Source: Mercenaria mercenaria (lineage: Eukaryota; Mollusca; Bivalvia; Venerida; Veneridae). Taken from it: 64,000 bases of DNA. The position numbers were made by a program, and so were the translations under genes. Numbering within the stretch: position 1 is the stretch's first letter; each line of letters starts with the position of its first letter. The notes beneath the pieces were generated by a model that saw only the letters and a list, made by a program, of their open reading frames with translations, was not told the origin of the DNA and did not search any database. The stretch spans positions 65,747,501 to 65,811,500 of the forward strand of contig NC_069369.1 of the NCBI RefSeq assembly GCF_021730395.1, in the 5' to 3' direction. Shown in pieces: positions 49,301-61,300 of the stretch.

Positions 49301-52300
49301 TACCTCCCTTAGAAAGCTAGACAACATTTGCAGCACATAAATACAAGCGAGTGAACATTGTTTATCTCGCCAATTTCGGGAAACTACATGTAATATTATG
49401 ATATTTTTGCATGAAACAAACGAATACCAATGTCACGGTGTATGTCCCGGACAAAAGGTAATAATCCCGGAAATTTTAACTCGGAATCCCGGAAATGTTC
49501 TGAAAAATTATGGCATGTATGTTCTCTACTAATTATTTTCATGAAAAAAGACAGTAATACAAATATTGCAAAAATAAAAATCTGGTGAAAATTTCTGATA
49601 TTACAATATATTTACCATCGACTAGGATCTGTGAGATCACTGATCTTCTGTAAATCCTCCATACAATCCAGATGAGGGTAAACAATTTTCGAGTGATTCA
49701 GGAAAAATGGAAACAAATCTGACACATGACCTATAAGTAAAAAAAATTGTTTGGATACTTGTACATCGATATAAAAACTGAAGAATATCATTCAATACCG
49801 TTGATCTGCTGATCTGTATAGTCTGTAATAAAGGAATCCTCCACTGAAAGTAGTTCTAACTAGCATACTGGCAAGAGATTTCATTGCTAAACAACCAATT
49901 AAAATTTTGTTTGTTTGCCACTTCCACCTGACCCACCGGACTTGCACAGTTCACATGTTTTTAAATTCAATTACCAAAAATGTGTTAAATGAGTTCTGTT
50001 TCCTATTTTCATTTCCAGATTAAACTAGAAGATGCTTTTGTAAAAAAGCGCATGTCTCCCCCAAGTCATAGTAGTAATATGTAAGAGGGAAATAGGGGTC
50101 AAGAGACACCAATGGTTGGCTGCAATAGGGATCATTTACTCGGCATGTCCAATCATCCTAAGAAGTTTCAACATTCTGGGCCTAGTGGATCTCAAGTTAT
50201 GGATTGGACATGGTTTTCCATGTTCTGGTCCCTAAGACCTTAACCTTTGATTGAGTGACCCAAAAATCAATACAGGTCATCTACTCTGCATATCCAATCA
50301 TCCTATAAAGTTTCAACATTCCGGACCAAGTGGTTCTCAAGTTATTGATTGGAAATATTTTTCCATGTTCAGGCCCCTGTGACCTTGACCTTTGATGAAG
50401 TGACCACAAAAACAACAGGGGTTGTCTACACCATAAGCCCTACCATCCTATGAAGTTTGAAGTTTCTAGGTCAAATGGTTCTCCAGTTATTGCTTGGAAA
50501 TGAAGTGTGACAGAGGTACTGGACAAAAACACTTCGACTCTCCCTTTGGGGGACGGGGGGAAACAAAATGACTAATTTTTGAATAAAATCACTGATTTTC
50601 TACTGAGTCTTGCACTTGTGTGAAAGTCTATCATGTCTGTGGACAGCATTGGAGCAAGTGACCAAGCCCCCTCCCCCACCCCCCAGGCGGCCATGTTTTT
50701 TTTTAAGAATCGGGATAATTTGAATAATCTTGGTAGATGGTTATATAAGGACCAATTGTGTGAAGAAACAAGAGCTGTCGGAGGACAGCAACGCTCGACT
50801 ATTCAACAGCCTTGTCAATTGAATGAATACAAAAGTTGAAAAAGGGGCATAATTTTGTAAAATGCAAAGTAGAGGTATTGAACCTCTGTACAGCATGTCA
50901 TATCATGACAGTGAACAAGTGTGTGAAGTTTCAATCCTTTCAAATTTGTGGATACTGAGATACCAGCTTACATACAAAAACTTAACAAAAAACTGCTAAG
51001 TCAAAGGGGCATAATTTTGTAAAAATGCCAAGTAGAGTTATGGGACCTTCACAGTGCATGTTAGATCATGACAGTGAACAAGTGTGTGAAGTTTCAATCC
51101 ATTCCAATTAGTGGATACTGAGATATCAGATTACATACAAAAATTTAACCAAAAACTGCTAAGTCGAAAAAGGGGCATAATTTTGAAAAAAAAACAGAGT
51201 AGAGTTTTGGACTTGCTTAGTGCATGTCAGATCATGATAGTGAACAAGTATGTGAAGTTTCAATCCATTCCCATTAGTAAGTACTGAGATACCAGCTTAC
51301 ATACAAAACCTTAACCAAAAATTTCTAAGTCGAAAAAGGGGCATAATTTTGTAAAAAAGCAAAATAGAGTTATGGAACCTGTGCAATGTAGATCAGTTCA
51401 TCACAGTGAATAAGTGTGTGAAGTTTCAATCCATTCCCACAAGTGGTTACTGAGTTACCAGCTTACATACAAAACCTTAACCAAAAATTTCTAAGTCGAA
51501 AAAAGGGGCATAATTTTGTAAAAAAGCAAAATAGAGTTATGGAACCTGTGCAATGTAAGTCAGTTTGTCACAGTGAATAAGTGTGTGAAGTTTCAATCCA
51601 TTCCCACAAGTGGTTACTGAGATACCAGCTTACATACAAAACCTTAACCAAAATCGGGACGCGGACGCGGACGCCGACGCATGGGCGAGTGCAATAGCTC
51701 ACTATTCTATGAATAGTCGAGCTAAAAACAAGAGGGTCATGATGTCCCTGAATCGCTTACCTGAGTTATATGAGCCACATGTTTAAAATGGCAAACTGAT
51801 GATAAAATATTAGAAAGTAGGTCAGTAGGTCACATTCATGGTCACTGAAAGTCAGTTTTAAGATCGGTGTGCAAAACTGTACATGTCATCCAAATTTCAA
51901 GGCTGTATCTTAAACAAGAGGGTCATGATGACCCTGGATCGCTCACCTGAGTAATATGAGCTACATGTTTCACATGTCAAACTGATGATAAAATATTAAG
52001 AAAGTCAGTAGGTCACATTCATGGTCAATGAAATTCAGTTTTACGATTTGTGTGCAAAACTGTGTATGTCATCAAAATTTCAAGGCTGTATCTTAAACAA
52101 GAGGACCATGATGGTCCTGAATCGCTCACCTCTTCCCACATGACCCAGTTTTGAGTATGATGTCGTTTTTCTATTATTTGACATAGTGACCTAGTTTTTG
52201 AGCTCATGTGACCCAGTTTTGAACTTGACCTAGATATTATCAAGATAAAAATTCTGACCAATTTTCATGAAGATCCATTGAAAAATATGGTCTCTAGAGA

Positions 52301-55300
52301 GGTCACAAGGTTTTTCTATTATTTGACCTATTGTTCTAGTTTTCGAAGGTACGTGACCCTGTTTTGAACTTTACCTAGAAATCATCAAGGTGAACATTCT
52401 CACTGATTTTCATGAAGATCTCATGAAAAATATGGCCTCTAGAGAGGTTACAAGGTTTTTCTATTTTTATACCTACTGGCCTAGTTTTTGACCGCACGTG
52501 ACCCAGTTTCGAAACTGACCTAGATGTCATCAAGGTGAACATTCAGATCCTTGAAAAATATGGCCTCTAGAGAGGTCACAAGGTTTTAATAATTTTTGAC
52601 CTACTGACCTAGTTTTTGACCGCAGTTGACCCAGTATCAAATTTAAACTAGATATCATCAAGATGAACGTTCAGACCAACTTTCATACAGATCCCATGAA
52701 AAGTATGGCCTCTAGAGAGGTCACAACGTTTATTTATTATTTGACCTACTGACCCAGTTTTTTTAAGGCACGTGACCCAGTTTCAAACTTGACCTAGATA
52801 TCATCAAGGTGAACATTCTGACCAATTTTCATGAAGGTCCATTCAAGGGTATGGCCTCTAGAGAGGTCACAAGGTTTTTCTATTTCAAGACCTACTGACC
52901 TAGTTTTTGATTGCAGTTGACCCAGTTTCAAACTTGACCTATATATCATCAAGATAAACATTCACACCAACTTTCATACATATCCCATGAAAAATATGGC
53001 CTCTAGAGAGGTCACAACGTTTTTCATTATTTGACCTACTGACCTATTTTTTGACGGCACGTGACCCACTTTCGATCTTGATCTAGATATCATCAAGGTG
53101 AACATTCTGACCAATCTTTATGGAGATCCATTAACAAGTATGGCTTCTAGAGAGGTCACAAGGTTTTTCTATTTTTAGACCTACCTAGTTTTTGACCGCA
53201 CACGACCCTGTTTTGAACTTGACCCAGATATCATCAAGATGAACATTCAGACCAACTTTCATACAGATCCCATGAAAAATATGGCCTTTAGAGTGGTCAC
53301 AAGGTTTTTCTATTATTTGACCTACTGACCTAGTTTTTAAAGGCACGTGACCCAGTTTCGAACTTAACCTAGATATTATCAAGATGAACATTCACACCAA
53401 CTTTCATACAGATCCCATGAAAAATATGGCCTCTAGAAAGGTCACAAGGTTTTTCTATTATTTGACCTACTGACCTAGTTTTTGATGGCACGTGACCCAC
53501 TTTCGAACTTGACCTAGATATCATCAAGGTGAACATTCTGACCAATTTTCATGAAGACCTCATGAAATATGTGGCCTCTAGAGAGGTCACAAGGTTTTTC
53601 TATTTTATGACCTACTGACCTAGTTTTTAAACACATGTGACCCAGTTTCGAACTTGACCTAGATATCATCAAGATGAACATTCAGACCAACTTTCATACA
53701 GATCCCATGAAAAATATGGCCTTTAGAGAGGTCACAAGGTTTTTCTATTATTTGACCTACTGGCCTAGTTTTTGAAGGCACGTGACCCAGTTTCGAACTT
53801 GACCTAGATATCATCAAGGTGAACGTTCTGACCAATTTTCATGAAGATCCTGTGAAATATATGGCCTCTAGAGAGGTCACAAGGTTTTTCAATTTTTAGA
53901 CCTACTGACCTAGTTTTTGAAGGCACGTGACCCAGTTTCGAACTTGACCTAGATATCATCAAGGTGAACATTCTGACCAATTTTCATGAAGATCTTATGA
54001 AATATATGGCCTCTAGAGAGGTCACAAGGTTTTTCTATTTTTAGACCTACTGACCTAGTTTTTGAAGGCATGTGACCCAGTTTCGAACTTGACCTAGATA
54101 TCATCAAGATGAACATTCTGACCAACTTTCATAAAGATCCCACAAAAAATGTGACCTCTAGAGTGGTCACAAGCAAAAGTTTACGGACGGACGGACGGAC
54201 TGACGCACGGATGGACGACGGACGCTGCGTGATCACAAAAGCTCACCTTGTCACTATGTGACAGGTGAGCTAAAAACAAGAAAGTAGGTCAGTAGGTCAA
54301 GGTCACAGTCAAGTGACATCATATTACTTGGGGTCATCAGGTAATTATAATTAAACAGTCTTGGAAATAGGATAAGATGTTTTTTAAGTATTTTTCTTAT
54401 ATAACTCACATAATAACTAAGTGACCCCAGGACAGGGCCTCTTTTAATCCCAGGGGCATAATTTGAACCTTTTTTTGTAGAGGACTACTAGAAAATGCAT
54501 CATACCAAATATCAAAAGCCTAGGTCGTTTGGTTTCAGACAAGAAGATTTTGAAAGCTTTTTCCTATATAAATCTATATAAAACTTGGGACCCCCAGGGC
54601 AGGGCCTCTTGTCACCCAAGGGGTACAATTTGAACAATTCTGGTTGAGGACCATAAGACAATGCTACAAACCAAATATCAAAGGTCTAAGTGTTGTGGTT
54701 TCAGACAAGAAGATTTTTAAACTTTTTTTCCTATATAAGTCTATGTAAAACTTGGGACCCCCGGGGCGGGGCCACATTTGACCCTAGGGGTATAATTTGA
54801 AAAATCTTGGTAGAGGACCACTAGATGATGCTACATACCAAATATCAAAGCCTTAGGCCATGTGGTTTTGTACAAGAAGATTTTCAAAGTTTTCCCTATA
54901 TAAGTCTATATAAACCATGTGACCCCGAGGTGGGGCCATTTTTGACCCTAGGGGGATAATTTGAACAATTTGGTAGAGGATCATTAGATGATGCTACACA
55001 CCAGATATCAAAGCCCTAGGCCCTGTGGTTTTGGACAAGAAGACAAGAAGATTTTTAAAGTTTTTCCTTTCAGTTGCCATCGCAACCAGTTCTGCACGGA
55101 ATTCAATTCTTTGAACAATTTTGAAAGGGGGGCACCCAAGGATCATTCCTGTGAAGTTTGGTGTAATTCTGCCCAGTGGTTTTCAAGAAGATTTTTTTAG
55201 AAATTGTTGACGCACTACGCACGACGGACATCAAGCGGTCACAATAGCTCACCATGTCACTTCGTAAACAAGAAAGTAGGTCAGTAGGTCAAGGTCATAG

Positions 55301-58300
55301 TCAAGTGACCCCTAATCACTTGGGGTCATCTGTAATTATAATTAAGCAGTCCAGGTAATATGATCTGATAATTTTTTAAGTATTTATTCCTATATAACTC
55401 ATATAACAAGTGACCCCCCGGGGCTGGGCCTCTTTTCACCCCAGGGGCATGATCTGAACAATCTTGTTAGAGTTCCACTACATAATGTTACATACCAAAT
55501 ATCAAAGGCCTAGGCCTTGAACTTTCAGACAAGAAGATTTTAAAAAAAAATTCCTATATAAGTCTATGTAAAACACCCAAGGATCATTCCTGTGAAGTTT
55601 GGTGTAATTCTGCCCTGTGGTTTTCAATAAGATTTTTTTTTAGAAAATGTTGATGGACACACGACACACAACGGACGACTGACAACGGACATTGAGCTGT
55701 CACAAAAGCTCACCATGAGCTAAAAATCAATATCGGACCAGTGTTTTAGGAAGAAAATATCATTTGAAGATTTTTCTAGTTTTAGCTCTGGCAACCAAGC
55801 AAAACTGTCTAAACATCTTTGGAAGAGGACCACCCAAGGAACATCCAGGCCAAAAGTGTGGACGGACACCAGATGGTGCGCTACGCTACCACAGCAGAAA
55901 ACTTGAAATAGAAAAAGACTTTCATGTTGGTACTACATTTTCCTTACTTTTAGTGTGTACTTACCTACATCTTGTACCAGGTCTTTGAACACTATATGCA
56001 GCTCAACCGGTAGCTGAGATGAACCAATGCAATATTTCCTGAATGACTGTAAAGCAGTTTCATAGACTGTCCCTGAAATAAAAACACAAAATATGGCCAC
56101 TGAAATAGATATGAACATAATATGTTTGGGCTTAAATAAGTTGTATGTTTATAAAAGTGACAAGGTCAGGAGCATAAAAATTTTAGTCTGCTTCCCACAC
56201 AACATAGTGTTCATAATTGTAGATTTACAGATATTTTAAGGATTCATTACTTCCCCACACCCATCCCCACAAGAAGTGATGAGCATGAGGTTGGGATTCC
56301 ATGCAATTTTTAAAAAGAATAGAAGTTATTTTAAAGAAGGTTCAAAATAAATTTCTATTTTTTTCTTAACCTTTAGCATTCAGCCTTTGCATCCAGTGCA
56401 AACCAAGATCAGCCTGCACATCCGTGCATGCTTTTCATGATCCACACTTGTTGCTTTTCAGTCAATAAATTTTCAGTGAACACCCCTTTGAATAATAAGT
56501 GGTACTGCCCAAATTGAATGATGGACCAATCCATTTTAGAAATTTAGCAGGGAAAGGGTTAAATCAACCTTACAGTAGATTTCATGTTAGAGCTACATGC
56601 AACATACTAGGCTTACCAGGATGGCCTCTTCATTTTTAACTTGTCACATTTTCCAGTATTGTGTCCACTTTGTATCTCGGACAGATGATATTACCATTAT
56701 CAGCTTTGTATCATATCATTGGTCAGTCAAATTTTGACTAAAACCATTCTCATGCACTCTTTGAAATTACCATATTACTACATAGCTTTCAATAAAGACT
56801 TAAGTAGACATTCAAAGTATTATTTTACCTGTTTTATAATATCATGTTTATCAATACTGCAAAATCATAAATTTCCCCAGAGTTCTCTACTTTCTCCAGT
56901 TGTCCATTTTTCATGAAAATCATTCTCTCAAGAGTTTTTTTTTTATACCATTATGTACATGAATTTCAGCTGCTTTTGACAATTTAAAGCACATGTCTCC
57001 TACAACTGCCTAATCATCTTGAATGGCATTTCTTCTCCATTATGTATCTGAGTAAACCATGCACCAAGAACTGTATCACTCGCATCAGTATTTTCGGTAA
57101 TTCAAGGGCCATAATTCCAAAGTGCCTGGGCCGATTTGGCTAGTTAACGAACATGCCCAAGGACTTATTGGCAATCACATTTTGTTCAAGTTTGGTGAAG
57201 ATCGGATGAGAATTGGTCAACTTAGAATGTGGACAAGATTTGTGACAGACTGACTGACAAACACGGACAGGAGTAAATCAATATATCTCCCACCAAAGTG
57301 GTGTGGGAGACATAAATATAGCAAAATTTTAGTCTTGCAAAGGCAGGGCTCCAGATAAGCATCGTTTTATCGTTAAAATGAAATTATTTTCTTCAAAAAC
57401 GAATTAAATTCCAAAATCTGTCGTTCAAAAACGAATTGATTTTCAATTTCAATCCTTTCAAAAACGCTTAAAACCGCCGAAAACGACACCAGAAACCATC
57501 TGTTACACTGATACATTTTTCCGGGTGTTGAATTACGATTTCACCGCTAATGCAATGCAGCGAAAAAATCCGAACACCAAACCGTTACAAGTGTGCTAGA
57601 GTAATCTCCCCTCCTAGGAAATTGTAAATATAGCATCGGCAGTAAGAAAGCGAGATCGAGCAAAAAAACAAAACAAACTCAAAGCGCATTTCCTTCTATG
57701 ACTGATTTTGTGACAAGAATGGAAAAATAATTAAGAAATCATACGTGGAATTGAGACAGAGATGGTAATGGATGTCATCGATTCTGGTCGGAAAAAGCCC
57801 ATAAACATAGTGGACAGTATCTAAGACTTGGAATGCTCATCTGTTGCCATATAAAATACATGTTCAAGTTGTACCCCCACGAAGTTGAACTATTGTAAAA
57901 CGCTCGTTATAAAATGAATGATAAATATGCTCCCTCTGACAAAAAAAAACTTAAAGGTTAAACTTTTGTGATGAAAAACTAATTTAAAATTTAAACAAGA
58001 GGGTCATGATGACCCTGAATCGCTCACCTAAGTAATACGAGCCACATGTTAAAAACTGCACACTGATGCTAAAAAATTAGAAAGTAGGTCAGTAGGTCAC
58101 ATTCATGGTCACTGAAAGTCAGTTGCAAGATCGGTGTGCAAAACTGTACATGTCATCCAAATTTCAAGGCTGTATCATAAAAAACAAGAAAGTAGGTCAA
58201 TAGGTCATGGTCACAGTCAAGTGACCCCTAATCGATTGGGGTCATCAGGTAGTTATAATTCAACCGTCTAGGAAATATGATCTGATAATTTTTTAAGTAT

Positions 58301-61300
58301 ATATTCCTAGTCTCCTGGGGCAGGGCCTCTTTCCACCCGATAGGCAAAATTTGAACAATCTTGTTAGAGATCCACTATGCAATGCTACATACCAAATATC
58401 AAAGGTCTAGGCCTCGAACTTAAAGGCAAGAACATTTGTATTTTTCCTATAATTCTATGTTAAATTTGGGACCCCCTGGGCAGGGCCTCTATTCATCCCA
58501 GGGGCATAATTTAAACAATTTTATTAGAGGACCACAAGGCAATGCAACATACCAAATATCAAAAGCCTAGGCCTTCCAGTTTCAAAGGAGAAGATTTTTA
58601 AAGTTTTTTCTTATATAAGTCTATGTAAAACTTGAGACCCCCCCACCCCACCACCCCCGCGGCAGGGGCATTTTTCACCCCAGGGTTATAATTTGAACAA
58701 TTTTGCTAAAGGACCACAAGGCAATGTTACATACAAAATATCAAAGGCCTAGGTCTTGTGGTTTTAGACAAGAAGATTTTTAAAGTTTTTTCCTAAGTAA
58801 AACTTGTGACCCACAGAGCGGGGCCTCTTTTCACCCCAGGGGCACAATTTGAACAATCTTTATAGAGGGCCATTAGATGATGTTACTTGCCAAATATCAA
58901 GGCTCTATGCCTTGCGGTTTTGGACAAGAAGATTTTTAAAGTTTTCCCTTTCGGTTGCCATGGCAACCAGAGTTCTGCATGGAATTTAATTCTTTGAATA
59001 ACTTTGGGAGGGGGGCACCCAAGGATCATTCCTGTGAAGTTTGGTGTAATTCTGTCCAGTGGTTTTCAAGAAGAAGATTTTTTTAGAAATTGTTGACAGA
59101 CGCACGCCAGATGACGGACATTGAGCGGTCACAAAAGCTCACCATGAGCCTTTGGCTCAGGTGAGCTAAAAAGGAACTAATTGAATTTAAAATTTGATAG
59201 TGAAAAAACTAATTTTGAAAAAAGTCAAGAAGTGAAAAACTAATTGCATGAAAAATTATCTGGAGCCCTGGAAGGTATCTGGAATTTATTGTATATTCAC
59301 TTACCCTCTAATCCATGCTGAGCTGCCAACATCTGTGTTGACTGGTCAATAATAAACTGTCTCAAAACTTTGGCTTTCTCCGCTGAAAAATTCAATTTAC
59401 TATAGTACATTGTACCTCAATTTAAGATTTGTTTATTATAAAAATGTTTGTCTCCTTCCTAACAATATTATTAACATTTACATTTTGAAATAAATAAAAA
59501 TATTCTAAAATATCTTCCATTGATAAAATCTGTAATACATATTTTTCAACAAATAATATTAACCAACTGTTTAATAGTTAGGTATTGTGTATTTATAAAT
59601 TGAAAACAATTGTAAACAATGTAATTCTGTCATGTCCTTTTTTGGCATTTTTACAAAAAAAAATGAGAAGAGAAAATGGGCCAGAGAAAACCACATGGTC
59701 CTTTACTGGGGCAGTTATGTGCTCCATAAATTCCACAGAAGAGAACCTGAAAATGGGGAATAATGTATACATTTATCAGTGCTTTTTTCCCTATTTATAT
59801 AAATCCACGGTGGGGAAACCACGTGACTAAATCGGATAACGTGCATGCAAAAGTGCTAAAAATAGGCCGCTTCGGTATGTTTTTTCACGTAACTTTTTTG
59901 ATCCGCAATTGTTTTAAATGAGAAAAGTGCTAAACCCCGCAAAAAAAAGCTCTTTCAGGGATGTATTAAACTTGATGAAACCCCCTCCCGTTTTTAGGTA
60001 ATCCTTCCCCAACGTTAAAAAAGATGAAAAATTTTTGGTAACGAACAGTTTTTCACATTACGCATCGGGACAGTTTCTGCGGGAAAATTTTCGTGGAATG
60101 TAGTTTGGAAAAAGCTTGTCATTGTCCAAAGCCCTGTACCAAATATTTAAATAAATTTTCATGAAATTGAAGACATCTTAAGAAAGGGTGCGGTAACACA
60201 CGTTGCGGTTTTCGGGAGGTAACGAAACCGTTTTTTTCCCCCCGAGGGTAACGTCAGTAAAAGACTTTTATATGCGTAAAACATTTTGTTTTAAAGACTG
60301 AATGTAAACATTTTGATATTGTTAAAAAAGATGCAGATCTGGGAGTAGGTTTTTTTTTAAAACATCATAATTATTATCATTTATAGCATGGAAAATAAAA
60401 ATGTCCCAGGAGTGCAGAAAGTCTTTTGGAGAAAAAAGTAATTTAAAGGCACGAGAAGGCACGTGGAGCGTGTCCTTCCCCACTGTTGTGGGAAAAATCC
60501 TTCAAAACCCCATTAACCGAATCGGTAAGCCCGGGTTTATTCAATTCATAAATCTGTTTTTAATTTTCATTTAAAATTAAAATCCTAATGTAGGGTTGGG
60601 TTTGGGCTTGTAGCCCGGAGGCCCCCGGATTCGTTTGTCCGCAGTATTTGACTGCTACCCAAACCCAAAGCATTGTTTCCCGGATCTGGGCGAAACTCCG
60701 GAAAAAAGTCATGGGGGGGGACGATATAATGTGTATGGAAAATTTTTCTACAATCGATCTAAATCATAAATTTTAAAGAACCTTACACTTTAGTTTTTTT
60801 TTTTTATCAAGAACGACTAAAATGATGCCACGCAAGTACTAGGCTCCTTTCTTAAGAACTGTAACTTTCCCACATAACGTTTGAAAAGTGGAACTGCATG
60901 GAAATCTTCAGTGCTTGTAATGTTTGATTTATCCTTAGCGTTTGGGGTCTGAAATTTGGTTGCAGGGTGTCTGCGCTGATCGAAACAATTACTAAAATTG
61001 GGGGAAAAATGTAAGTGGTCGTAAACTCAGCGGTTTGAGCTTTTTCCTTTAAGCAAAAAACCCCCGGGTTTGAGTCCCCGGGCAGGTGCATATCGTTTGC
61101 GAGGGGGTCGAATTCATGACGTCTTCAATAAAAGGTTACAGCGATTGGATAAACGACCTTTAAACCCTTTCACAACGAAGACGGATATAAAAGTATATGG
61201 AACATTGTTCAGGTAAAATAAAACTTTGAAAAAAATAAAGGTTTTCCTTTTTTAAACTAAATTTCAAGGGGAAACTTTTTCGTGGTGGGTTTTCCAGTCC

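Noticed and set aside
52095-54240. CRISPR-like array of regular repeats
   Set aside because: The units are about 147 bp, diverged, lack unique spacers, and belong to a eukaryotic repeat element.
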